64,000 bases of DNA from Zhengitettix transpicula (taxonomy: Eukaryota; Arthropoda; Insecta; Orthoptera; Tetrigidae). Location: the NCBI GenBank assembly GCA_037074705.1, contig CM073591.1, positions 6,068,087 to 6,132,086 on the forward strand. The letters run 5' to 3'. Of this stretch, positions 44,169 to 56,400 are shown in pieces. The stretch's first letter is position 1; each line of letters begins with the position of its first letter. The notes below the pieces were generated by a model. The model saw only the letters and a list, made by a program, of their open reading frames with translations. It ran no database searches and was not told the origin of the DNA. Made by a program: the position numbers and the translations under genes.

Positions 44169-45380
44169 ATATGAGACTGACATGTTATTTCCAGTTAAGA
44201 CCTATGAATCTTGTACTTTCTACTTCATTAATCATATCCCTTTCTAAATTTACCGTGTTTATTACATGTGTTGTGAGACACGGCAATGTGTGTGTTTTAT
44301 TACAGTTTAAAGTCAATACAGTTACAAATAAAAACCACTTTATAATAATATTAATTACACTATTAGCCTCCTCTTCAAAAGTACCTTTAAGTGAACAATA
44401 ATTTTACATAAACTTCGACAAATTGGCCATAACGAAGGCTCATATTCCACAAGATTGTAAATAAATATTACTTTAACTGGCCGTATCACAGTAATCATCA
44501 GCACATTACTGCGGGTGCATAATGTAGCGTTGCAGTGGGCTGCGCAGTGACGTCATCCGTGCTACTGCGCATGTGCAACTCTAGTCGCTCTCTACAGATG
44601 CAAAGCAAGCATCTTATTCAGCAAAGTAACTAAGTGCGAGCAATGTTTAAACAAACATCTTACTTTTAATTATCTTTTTTAGCGATAAAAAAAACCCCCC
44701 CCCCAACATTTCTGTTTCGGCTAAAGACGAGTTTAGTAGCAGCAGTGACGTCATACGGGGCCTCCATAACCAAGGCACTCTCATTAGCGTTCGCAATTAC
44801 AATTCCTACACTGTTTAAAATAAATAAGAACGAACGAAAAAATTACATATTTTCGTCTACACTGAATATATCCCTTCACTTTTCGTATTTATTCATTTAT
44901 TTAATTACTCTAATTTCAATCAAAAACTGGCTAATCTTTACTGAACGTCACGGAGCCGAAACATTTTTTTAAACGTGTTTTCTGGATAATAGACGAAATT
45001 CTAAGACCCCGTTTAAAAGACTTTTGCTCTGCTCTCTCTTAGTTTAGGAATTACAAGCACTTAAAGTTTCTGAATTTCATGACGTCATCACCATCTATGG
45101 CGTAGCGCAGCCATCATCAGAAACCTGTGGTAACTGGCCTCCAACGAGCTTCAGAAACAGAAATATGCCAAACAGCGCCACAAGACCCCATGTATTTTTG
45201 GTGGGAATATGCTGGGGTTGGCAGCGCTGACGCCGTATGACGTCAATTGTGACGTTTAAGCCGGCGAAAAATGGCGGCTCGTGACGGTCAGTAAAGACGA
45301 GCCCAAAAACTATTACGGTTGTCGAATTGTAATATATTGTAATGCATATAATACAATGCATTGGATTGGAGACGGCGCAC
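44169..45380. other. Intergenic stretch with several TGACGTCA sites
   Basis: Palindromic CRE octamers occur near 44551, 44740 and 45080. 'ggcgaaaaatggcggctc' at 45266 resembles a YY1 site. No coding sequence is supported; the short ORFs lack domains. Confidence 0.35.
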
Positions 45381-46398
45381 GTGTCGTGGAGAGACTTGCG
45401 AGAAAGGATAAAGGGCGAGTCGGGTGGTCCTGAGTAATTGCTGCAGCTGCAATGAGAGACAGGGGATGATGAGGGTCGAGTAGACTATTGATTTGGGAAA
45501 CGGCGAGTAGAATTAGTAACGCAGGTGGTCACAAAGGGGCTATGTTAGAGCAGGCTACTGTCTCTAACGAATGACCTGAAAAGGACTTGGGATTTTCAAA
45601 GAAAAGATTTTGTGCGAGGCGGACAAAAGAGAGGAAGCCGTAAGTTAGTAGACGGAGTGTGACAACGCGATTGTCGGGTTCGAAAGGCGGAAGGACCCCA
45701 GTGGCCGGAACGAAAATTAGAGGAATGGGTTTCTGTCACTGCGCCGTTGCGACGCAAGTGAAAAACGAGGGAGGAAGAGGGCATATATATAGGAGAATCG
45801 CCTATTGTGAAAACAGTTGGTGTTAGCGTGGGAGAGAAGACGGAGCACGCAGCGAAGAGTTGAGCAGTTGGTGTTAGCGTGGGAGAGAAGACGGAGCAAG
45901 CAGCGAAGAGTTGGAGAGTTGTTATTTAGCAAGTGAGAAAGACGGAGGAAGCAGCGAAGAGTTGAACAGTTGTTATTTAGAGTCAGTGAGTGAATATCAG
46001 GACCTATAAAGTGAGTGTCTAAGGAACGAGTCGAGGTGGACCTAAGAAACAGTAAGTTGGAATGTACCATATTAAGTAATGTAAACGTAGTTAAAGGATA
46101 CTAGTCAGATTTCGTTCCCTTCTTCGATAATAAAACTTAGAGGCAAACTATAGGTTAAGTTTATTAATAAATTTGGTAGATACTTGTGTTGATTTGAAAA
46201 CGTAAATGTTGGGTGTTTTTTTTGATGGTTTGATTCTGCCTGTTGTCAAACCCAGTAGAGACCCAGGAGAGCAAGAGTTCTCATATTATAATGTTAAAGT
46301 AGTAAATTCATTTGTAAATTCTTTTCGTGTTTAATAAATCTATTTGTTGCTTATAAAAATTATTCTTTTTATTTTGACCCATTTATGTGGTCATTACA
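45381..46398 (+). mobile_element. Possible LTR (solo or 5')
   Basis: The segment starts TGTCGTGG and ends TCATTACA (TG...CA). It has a TATA-like 'catatatatagg' at 45782 and AATAAA at 46333-46338, the order expected for U3, R and U5. It is followed by 'ttggctaccacaacggtgg', reminiscent of a primer-binding site. No gag or pol follows, target duplications were not found, and the second LTR is absent, so this remains tentative. Confidence 0.35.
45814..45970. repeat. 51-bp tandem repeat, about three units
   Basis: 'cagttggtgttagcgtggga' starts at 45814 and again at 45865 (51 bp apart), with diverged units near 45914 and 45966. Each unit includes 'gaagacggag' and 'gcagcgaagagttg'. It lies just downstream of the TATA-like box. 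Confidence 0.85.
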
Positions 46399-47200
46399 TA
46401 TTGGCTACCACAACGGTGGACGAAGATAGGAGTATTATGTGTTTATTACAATATTAAACTCATTTTAAAGTCTTCATAAAATTATTTCTTAATCAATCAG
46501 AAGCTTCCCCGACAATCAAGCTAGTTAGAATTACAAATAATATGTACACAATTAATTAGTGACAGTAATTCGGCGACGAGTACCATGTTGGTATGAACTC
46601 ACTGTCACTAAATAATATTGTGTAATTTTAATGATTACGTGTTTAAGCAAAAGTAGATTATGGCTTACGTTGGCGAAATCTCCTGACAGTTTAAGAAATC
46701 AATTATGAAGACTTTCAAGACTTTGATTTATGACTTACCGTAAGAATTTTCTTTCAATACGTCATAAAATGATTTAATACAAATCCGGACAACCACCCTG
46801 GATGTTTACTTTTCAAAATAAATACGAAAATCCGGAGCTACACGTACTTTCATTTCCCGTTGAATGTAAACATTACTTCAAGATGGCTGAACATCCTTTT
46901 TTCTCCAAGTTCGAAATTTTCACTGCATTGTAACGTTAAACGTAGTCGAATATGGCGGCGTAGGAAAGAATGTCACAATTTAAATCCCGACCCAGGTCTA
47001 GTTTCCGTGCAGAGAATAATTCAGGAGCTTCGACATTAAACACGTTTGACTTTTAAAGGCTTTTTGTGCACTTAACCTATATTTTCCCAGAAAGCGCGCG
47101 GACCGTATTGTAGTGAACACGATGACTAGTGTCAACAGTCCTTACCGATTCCGTGAACAGGAATATGATGACGTAGATGGCGACGACGTAGACGAACCAC
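46399..47200. other. Intergenic sequence, nothing recognised
   Basis: AT-rich, no domain-bearing ORF. 'caagatggctg' at 46880 and 'atatggcggcg' at 46949 are possible YY1-type sites only. Confidence 0.3.
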
Positions 47201-47339
47201 ATTTCGGAGAAAAAAATATTACTCGGAAAAATTTTGTTTGACTCAAGCACGAAAAATGTAAGCTACTTTCTCTGGTCAGCGATCATACAGACCGTAGAGT
47301 CTGAACCGGCAATTCCTAAGACACTAGAAAATGTTAACC

Positions 47340-47700
47340 GTAATCATAAAGCCCCGTCCAGACCTGCCGAGCAACGAGCCGAACCTTGCTCTAGTGTCGC
47401 CGGAGACTCGCGAGCACGAGCACGAGCAGAGCAAGGACCAGACGAGCATCGTGAAGACATGCTCCACATACAGCGTCGTCAACCAAATGCTTTGATATTC
47501 AACAAATACGAGACTCAACTACGACATTGGTAGTGTTCCTATCCCTGTTCTCTGTTTCAACCCCTTACGCCCCGTCCAGACGCCGAGCAACGAGCCGAGC
47601 CTGTGCGAGCACCAGCCGAGCATCGTGAAGACACGCTCCACATGCAGCGACGGCAACCAACTACGAGACTCATTGCTGCAACTAAGCTCTAAGCTACATG
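47340..47700. repeat. Two partial copies of the CCCCGTCCAGA terminal repeat
   Basis: 'gccccgtccagacctgccga' at 47353 and 'ccccgtccagacgccgagca' at 47571, each followed by 'acgagccga', and then 'gcaccagccgagcatcgtg' or similar. They are direct repeats of the end sequence of the element cluster. Confidence 0.7.
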
Positions 47701-47831
47701 TGGCTCAGAGACACAGCAACACCTCCTTCACTAACATCCACGGGAGTAATTACTGGATGTGTTCAAGCCTTCAGCCTCTTTTTAGCCATTTTCAAGATTC
47801 CGAAAACACATACGTGATACTTTATTACCTT

Positions 47832-48500
47832 TTCAGGTATATGAATTCTTACAAAATGTTGATAGTCAGGGACTCGAGTGTTGTGGATATTAAATAGTCA
47901 GATATACGAGCTAGCAGACAAGGTTAGGAATATTACACAGTTTAGTCTTTGCAAGAATCGAATTTTAATTGAGACCTATCGATAATCGATATGTTTAAAC
48001 GATCAAACTTCTTTACGGTCGAGATTATTGTCTGGTTTTAATTTCGTAGTGAAAACTAAATTTTACTATCTGGCTGGGCACTTTTCATCTTGTGAAATTG
48101 AAATTCAGTGGGTTTCTTTTTTAATTTAATGCCTGAAAAAAAATTCTGTAAATGGTAGTAGCAGATTATATTTTCAATTATTCTGTACGTGTGCAGTCAC
48201 AAGCGAATATCTTTTACGCCTTATACGTCAGACGTAGAATATTTGAATTTTCGGACAATCCATCATTACGTTCAAGTGATGAAGGCCGCCATCTTAAAGG
48301 AACTTCATTCAATTGCATTGCCTTAAGGAGTTGTTTGATTTTGTCGTAGAATTGGTTTATCATTCAATAAAGATACTTAAAGCCCCCGTCCAGATGCCGA
48401 GCAACGAGCCGAACATGAGTCAGTGCGCATGCGCCACACGGACCACGGTTGCTCGCCCCCGGGCTCCGGCTGTTGTCGGTTCTCTGACGAAACATCGAAG
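47832..48500 (+). repeat. Left arm of a ~660-bp inverted repeat
   Basis: Runs from 'tcaggtatatgaattct' through 'gactcgagtgttgtgg' and 'tcgataatcgatatg' to 'gttgtcggttctctgacg'. The reverse complement is at about 50835-51502 with over 95% apparent identity by eye. Inside it, at 48375, TTAA precedes AGCCCCCGTCCAGATGCCGA. Confidence 0.85.
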
Positions 48501-50835
48501 AAAAATAAAAAGGGTTCTTCTCAATATCAATGAAATTTTGTTGAATTTCCAATAGAAAATTGATATAACAATTAACAATGAAACTAACCTCGTGATATAT
48601 TACATGCAAGTAGGATGTAACTCATCAAGTTGCCTCATGAAATGAATGTTTTTTTAAAAAAAAAAAATAGAATAATTATGGATTTTATAAGAAGTGCAGA
48701 GTTTGTTTTAGAATTATGTTTGATGTTACTAACATGGTTCTATTAGCACAGGTGTGTGTGGCCTATGTGAAGATTCTTGCACCCTGATACATACAGTTTT
48801 TGAAAATGGTTTCGAAGTGGCTGAAAGCTTGCTCGTGAACTGAAATAATATCCATTGAAAAAGATCCCACATAACAGGCTGTCCCTCATTATTTGAGTGT
48901 GAATTCTTGCGACCACTCAATTTCATTTCCCATTTCTATATAAGTAAAGCCCCGTCCAGATGCCGAGCAACGAGCCGAGCATGAGTCAGTGCGCATGCGC
49001 CACACGGACCAGGGTTGCTCGCCCCCGGGCTGCGGCTGTTGTCGGTTCTCTGACGAAACATCAAAGGAAAGTTCAGTGCTAGTGTGGACGCGGACCGATT
49101 TCTTTGCCTTGTATCAGAGAGAGTATAGTGTATTCTGTACTCTTTGCTATGTTCGTTGCGTTACTTAAATAGAAATGGGAAAATGAAATTGAGTGGTCGC
49201 AAGAATTCACATAATGAGGGTCAGGCTGTTACGTGGGGTCACTGGATGTTATGTCAGGTCATGAGGCAACTTGATCAGTCTCATGCTAATTACATGAAAT
49301 ATTACACGAGGTTAGTTTCATTATTAATTGTTGTATCAGTTTTCTATTGAATATTCAACAAACTTTCATTGATATTGTGAGAACCCTTTTTATTTTTTAA
49401 AAAAGTAGCACGTATGTGTTTTCGCAGTCTTGAAAATGGTGTAACAGAGGCTGAAAGCTTGAATATATCCAGTAATTACTCCCGTGGATGTTAGTGATGG
49501 AGGTGTTGCTGTGTCTCTGAGCCACATCTAGCTTAGAGCTTAGTTGTAGCAATGAGTCTCCTAGTTGTGTGACGACGCTGTATGTGGAGCATGACTTGAC
49601 AATGCTCGTGCTCGCACAGGTTCGGCTCGTTGCCCGGCGTCTGGACGGGGCGTAACGGGTTGAAACAGAGAACAGGGATAGGAACACTACCAATCTCGTA
49701 GTTGTTGAATATCAAAGCATTTGGTTGCCGACGCTGCATGTGGAGCGTGACTTCACGAGGCTCGGCTGGGTCCATGCTCGTGCTCGCGTGTCTGCTGTGG
49801 CGCAGGGAAGCTCGTTGCTCGGCATCTGGACGGGGCTTATATTATCTGTAGAAAAAGTACACACAGACCCCAGAAAGCAATTATTCGAAGCTAAAACCGG
49901 CCATTTTAATACTTTTTATTTTTTTAAAGAAAAACATTCCACCCGTTGTCATCCCCTTCGGAGTTTCTTAGCGCTTCGAGAAGCCGCCACAGGGGACAGA
50001 CAGACACACACACACACAACGGCGCGATGGTTCCAGGAACGTGCGCCACATGGACCTGCGCTGCTCGTCCTGGCTCGTGCTCGGATGCTGCACGAAACAT
50101 GGAAGGAAAGTTGGGCGCGTGGACGTCGTAGTGTGGACGCTTGTATCAGAGAGTATAGTGTATTGTTTGTTGCGTTACTTAAATAGAAATGGGAAATGAA
50201 ATTGAGTGGTCGCAAGAATTCAGCTAATGAGGGCCAGGCTGTTACGTGGGGTCACTGGATGTTATGTCAGGTCAGGAGGCAACTTGATCAGTCTCATGCT
50301 AATTACATGAAACATTACACGAGGTTAGTTTCATTATTAATTGTTGTATCAGTTTTCTTTTGAATATTCAACAAACTTTTATTGATATTGTGAGAACCCT
50401 TTTTATTTTTTTATAAAAGTATCACGGATGTGTTTTCGGAATCTTGTCAATGGCGTAAAAGAGGCGCCGAAAGCTTGAATATATCCAGTAATTACTCTCG
50501 TGGATGTTAGTGATGGAGGTGTTGCTGTGTCTCTGAGCCACATCTAGCTTAGAGCTTATTTGAGGCAATGAGTCACGTAGTTGTTCAATATCATATTTAA
50601 TTTCTAAGCATTTGGTTGATTACGCTGCATGTGGAGCGTGTCTTCACGATGCTCGGCTGGTTCTTGCTCTGCTCGTGCTCGGGAGTCTCCGGTGGCACGA
50701 GAGCAAGGTTCGTCTCGTTGCTCGGCAGTCTGGACGTAGCAAAGAATACAAGACAAAGAGTACAGAATACACTATACTCTTTGATACAAGGCAAAGGAAT
50801 CGGTCCGCTTCCACACTAGAACCGAACTTTCCTTC
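48500..50835. repeat. Central part of the palindrome: several direct and inverted element copies
   Basis: Holds one element with mirrored ends (48952-49840: AGCCCCGTCCAGATGCCGAG ... reverse at 49815-49840). A block starting 'agaaatgggaaaatgaaatt' occurs near 49171 and again near 50187 (direct) and inverted near 48880-48945. 'gaatatatccagtaattact' occurs at 49463 and 50480 (direct) and inverted near 47740. No transposase reading frame is recognisable. Confidence 0.75.
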
Positions 50836-51505
50836 GATGTTTCGTCAGAGAACCGACAACAGCCGGAGCCCGGGGGCGAGCAACCGTGGTCCGTGTGGCG
50901 CATGCGCACTGACTCATGTTCGGCTCGTTGCTCGGCATCTGGACGGGGGCTTTAAGTATCTTTATTGAATGATAAACCAATTCTACGACAAAATCAAACA
51001 ACTCCTTAAGGCAATGCAATTGAATGAAGTTCCTTTAAGATGGCGGCCTTCATCACTTGAACGTAATGATGGATTGTCCGAAAATTCAAATATTCTACGT
51101 CTGACGTATAAGGCGTAAAATATATTCCCTTGTGACTGCACACGTACAGAATAATTGAAAATATAATCTGCTACTACCATTTACAGAATTTTTTTTTTTC
51201 AGGCATCAAATTAAAAAAGAAACCCACCGAATTTCAATTTCACAAGATGAAAAGTGCCCAGCCAGATAGTAAAATTTAGTTTTCACTACGAAATTAAAAC
51301 CAGACAATAATCTCGACCATAAAGATGTTTGATCGTTTAAACATATCGATTATCGATAGGTCGCAATTAAAATTCGATTCTTGCAAAGACTAAACTGTGT
51401 AATATTCCTAACCTTGTCTGCTAGCTCGTATATCTGACTATTTAAGATCCACAACACTCAAGTCCCTGACTATCAACATTTTGTAAGAACTCATATACCT
51501 GAAAA
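50835..51505 (-). repeat. Right arm of the ~660-bp inverted repeat
   Basis: Mirror of 47832-48500, ending just before the hammerhead-like core at 51499. TTAA follows ACGGGGGCT at about 50954-50957, so the terminal repeat is flanked by TTAA at both ends of the palindrome. Confidence 0.85.
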
Positions 51506-51529
51506 GGTCGCAAACAGCAACGAAACGTT
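51499..51529 (+). ncRNA. Degenerate hammerhead-like core at the palindrome edge
   Basis: CTGAAAA ... CGAAACGTTG. The CUGANGA box has one substitution. Only the right arm's outer end carries this core; the left arm stops at 'tcaggtatatg', which is its truncated mirror. Confidence 0.35.
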
Positions 51530-53472
51530 GTAATTTGTTTATAATTTAAAATTAAATCAAATTGTTGTTGATCCATTTATAGTTAACATTTCAAGGGAAA
51601 ACATGTTCAAATAAAATTCCAAGACTGGTTCAAATTTGACAAACAGCCACAAACCGATTTATTACAATTGGAAATATAGCCACGTATATAAAATCAAAAC
51701 TAGGAGTTTTCAGCCATTCGGCCCCTGTTCATCTGGTAATTCGGTTAATACGCAGCGTTTTACCACAACACATTAAAAGTTGTCACGTGACCATTACATT
51801 TAATACACTTCGGAGAATCTGTTACATTTTAATTCACCTCACTCCGCATCCAGCTAAGTGAGTACGTAGTATTACTGGTGATTTCACTGCTTAACCCAGT
51901 AATTAAGGTAATTTTTCATATAGTTAAACAGTAAAAAATTTATATTTTTCCACCAGGAGGTGACTGGACACATTCACTCGTCTAGGTGACTGAGCCACCA
52001 AAACCACCCAACGCAAATTTTTCTTACCTCGAGTTGTTTGAAGAATTATTCTTAGTAAAAACGTACACATGATTGTGTGTGGTGCCCATTCCAAAACATT
52101 AGCGCCTGTGTGCGCAGTGGCATTCTGCGCAGTGACGTCATCCACGAGTCTGATCGTGCAGTGGCGTTTAGGTAACGAATTTGAATTGCGCCCCGCATCT
52201 CCCAAAATAATAGATTGCGGGGAATAATTTATTTTAAAGTATTTCATTTTAATTCTGTTAATAGACAAAAAAAATCTGGAGTTTTCTTTTTGGAAAGTGG
52301 AAGTAAACTTGAACCTATAGATGATAATTTAAAAAATAATTTTACAGGGAAAAAGGAGTTAAGGAACTTTAATTTTAAAAATTTCCCAAATTAATCAGTT
52401 TTTATAGTTGGAAACATGTACAGGATCTTTTGTTTCGTTCAACCTCAAACTCATTTGAATCCAAAGTAAAATTCTCTTCTTTTAAAAAAGAAAATGCAAC
52501 AAAACAATTTAAATACACTAAATTATATTTGTTTCTTTATTAAAAAGAATTAAAATTGTCAAAATTATATATTTAAAAATGTATTACTTATGAAATTATA
52601 TTCAAAGTAGAAATTGTTATTAATAAATAGTTTCAGCTTTCAATAAAACTTCCTTGCGGTAACAGTAAAAATGTATGATGTCCAAATTTCTATTTTTATA
52701 TCAGCGCACAAGTAATTGAAAGTATATATTATTATTATTATTTAAGAAATAACAGTATATTTAAAATGTTATATTTTTAACAGAATTGACTTAATGTGAA
52801 GTTCATTCGTGTTATCGAACAGTTCTTTATTTACAGAAAAGTTCTTTATTTACAGAAAGATAAATATTTGAGAATATAACTGCTATGTAAAAAATATAAA
52901 TTGAATTATTAATATTTTTAAGATACTCATATATTTATACATATTCTACGATATTTCTTAAGTATTGTATAAAAATTCTATCAATATGCTGCTAGTCTTT
53001 ACAATATTGTTAATCCCAATTTATATTTAATAAAAATGTTTTTATGATGTGTTTATAAATTTATAATAAAAATGGTATTTTCTTATATTTATCTTATAAG
53101 TACTTTAGGATTCATTTGATAATAATGTGTATTAATGATGCATGAAATTAAATAAAGGAGGAAAATGTAACTTTCAGGCACAGATACGATATATATCTGA
53201 CAGTTGTAAGTCAGCAATCCACAGGTGCAGAAATATATTCATTCATATTTCCTGTGAAAGCAACTTTTCTTATCATCTATCAATTTGGGAAATCAATAAT
53301 TTACTAACAGATCATAGAAAGACGAGGGAGAACAATGATAAGTTACGTTTTCTATTAAACAGTTCATCCATCTTCTGTCATTCTTAATTTCTTTCAGTCA
53401 CTCACCATGTGTCATATTACATTCTTGACATTAACTGATTATTTGCAACTTGCTGGGCACTTCATAGAGATG
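51506..53472. other. AT-rich flank 3' of the prominin gene; its 3' UTR end is here
   Basis: No coding region supported. The octamer TGACGTCA with 'tgcgcagtgacgtcatcc' at about 52127 repeats the sequence at 44543. 'gttctttatttacagaaa' is directly duplicated near 52820-52860; on the minus strand each copy contains AATAAA, giving two possible poly(A) signals for prominin. Confidence 0.45.
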
Positions 53473-53497
53473 TCACCAGCCATCTTGTTCTCCCGAT
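53473..53497 (-). CDS. Probable last prominin coding exon (stop)
   Basis: Acceptor TTTTCTCATTGACAG, then SGEQDGW and TGA at 53473-53475. Eight codons only; accepted because the phase fits and the 3' UTR can then follow. An alternative end is the TGA directly after exon 56375-56502. Confidence 0.4.
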
Positions 53498-56400
53498 CTG
53501 TCAATGAGAAAACAGAAACAGTGAGTTATAATGTTTACTATTACGAATCTCAATAAGTTTAACTAATTTACACAAGATTAAAAACTTATTAGGAAGAATA
53601 TATGGTGAGGGCGCAGCTCATTACATCTGTTATTTACATTCAATTTTAAAGAAGAAATTAAAAATAGGAAATAAATTGGAGGGAGAGTGAAAACCAGTGC
53701 TAATAGTAGCAGGTTATTTAGCTTAGTTTTGCCGAAGAAAATTGAGAAAATATGGTATAAATTAATGGGTAAAACATAATTAGGGGATAACTGAAGTACT
53801 GATTAAGAGCAAAACCAAAAATTATGCACCCTTTGATATGGAACTAATATCTGATGTGGTGGAAGAACTGAAATAATTATGCTATAAGAGGAGCCAACAT
53901 GACATTAGCATAATTCAATTGCACAATTTTCTTGATATAGAACCAAATTTACTGCTTTTTGTTACCATTCTAGATATCACTCCTAGTAAAAAAAAAAATC
54001 TTCTTGAATAAACAGTTCTTGGGTTTTCACCCGAGTTACAGTAAACTTAAGCCCTGGTGTTTCGATGGCAGAGTATGCTTAAGCTTATTTTTACCCAGGT
54101 GGAAACCCAAGAACTGTTTAGAATATACACTGGGAAAATCTTCAATCTTTGATCATATTTTTGGTTTGTCTATTAATTAACAGCGGCAGATTTTTTTTGT
54201 GCTATTAAAATATAAAATATTTTTTTTGTGCTATTAAAATATAATATATTTTTTTTAAAGTTATAATTTTTTTATAAATCATTATTTGTTGTTAAATGTT
54301 GATATTATAAAAATCTGTTTGGTTTTATTAGTTTATTTAAGGTTCCTGAATATGTAGGTTATGAAACCTCATCAGGGCTGCATTTTTAAGAACATATAAT
54401 GTAAATTGTAATTGTATAAATTACCCTGGAGTGTTCCAATTCCCTTGCATGTCGACTGTCTCTGAAGGGCTCCTGAAACAGAAATTAACTGTAATTAACA
54501 TAAACTGAATCTTGTATGAAGAAAAGAGTGATAACTCATTAATAGCAATTCAAGTCATCAGCACCTTTACCTTTGAAGTCAACTGTTGAATATCATGTTA
54601 TAAGTCTTTCACATGTTAATTTGCTGTGTAACCATTGTACACCTCACCTTTAAAGACGCAGTTTGTTTCTATTTCTCCTTAAATTGCAGTATACATTTTT
54701 GTACAACACATATTGTGAAGTGTTAGAGATGGTTATACCTGTACTATACAATTTTTATTCATATTTAGCACAAATTGTTTGAAAGTTAATAGAATGAGTG
54801 TTAAAAATAAATTTCACTGAGTTACAGTAAACTTATGCCCTGGCGTTTCGATGGCAGAGTATGCTTTAGCTTATTTTTACCCAGGTGGAAACCCAAGTTT
54901 CAAAATTAAAAGAAATTGTGGGAGAATTTTTAACATTTTGTATACATGTAAGTTGTGTTGGACACTTTAAGCTTTTGTCAAACCTTACAATTTATCGATT
55001 CAAATGAATCTATGTCTTAGATAAATAAGTAGCCAGATAATATGAATCTGTTATTTGGCTACTCATTAATCTAACTATTTTACTTTTAACACAGACGTTT
55101 TATATTTCAATTTGAATCTATGATTGATTTCGGTTCAAAATATAGTTTTACTTACATATTCATCAGAATGTGACATGCAAAATTATAACAACAAATGACA
55201 CTCAATTACATTCTGATTATGTGACATGAGTCCTGTTCATATTATGAGTGTTGATTTTTCTAAAATTTTGTTTGTGATTTGTTAGAAATGCAGTCTAACA
55301 ATTGGACGCACTGGGCAGTAGAGAAAATGATTGAAAATCATAATTTCAAAAAATTATTACTCACCAAATTTATATGTGGAGATAAAAATATATCAATGTC
55401 TACGGTTCTCTTTAGTCTTAAGTAAATATTGTAATCTTATCTACGAAATTATTATTACATAATTTACTAATCTAATTGTAATGATTTATAAATCAAAAAT
55501 ACAATTTTACTTAAAAAAAAAGTTTAAGGTTTTATAGAAATCAGATATAGTTTGTGTTCTGTATTGCAATTATTCATTTTATGTATATTATTGTTTAAAA
55601 TTACATACTATTTTATTAATTTCCTTGTGAGTATTATTCTTTGTTGACTGTCAATTATTATCAATCCCTACCCTATATTGAATAAAATATGTCCTGTTTT
55701 GTTTTAATTATTGCATTATGTTCATATTGTTTAAGAACTTATTAGTTTGCTTAAAATGTTCTATAATAAGCCAGTAGATAATGTGAAGAGCCAATATGTG
55801 TTATCATGCTAATTCATGATCATTTGTCTTTGCTCTATATTTTTGTAAATGCACCTTCTAAAGTTATAGTAAAAATCTTGTTTCATTTTTGACATAATAT
55901 TTACATTAGAAACAGGGAAGAATAATATGTTGTGTAAAAATTATATTTGTTAAAATTCAGGTCAAAAAAATGGTGTTCAGAGATTAAAAGATCTCATGTG
56001 TTTATAGGTTTTTTTAAAACCTAGCCATTGTTGGTAAAGAATGTAATGCTATCTACCAAATTGTTCTTTCATCATTTACTAATCTAATAAAATGATAATT
56101 TATAAATTAAAAAATAATATTTTACTTGCAAAAATAATTTTTTTAAAAATAATTTTGTTCCAACTGATTCTACGCAAGTTCCAAAAAGCAAAATATAGGA
56201 TGAATCACCATCAAAGAAGCACCCCCAAGGCGTGTCACATGTGGTACCTGCCGTTAGAACAAGCCCTTCTCCGACTTAATGTTGTATCTGTGAACAAACC
56301 CATTAGAATCTTGATGTTGGGGCTGCGCTGTGTATCATCTGACAAGCATACAGCTCATTACAGAAGCTACTCACTCTGACATGTTTGAAGTGAGGAGGCC

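Noticed and set aside
49725..50186. 153-codon ORF in the palindrome region
   Set aside because: It spans a repeated terminal sequence and is not preserved in the sister copies; no domain seen.
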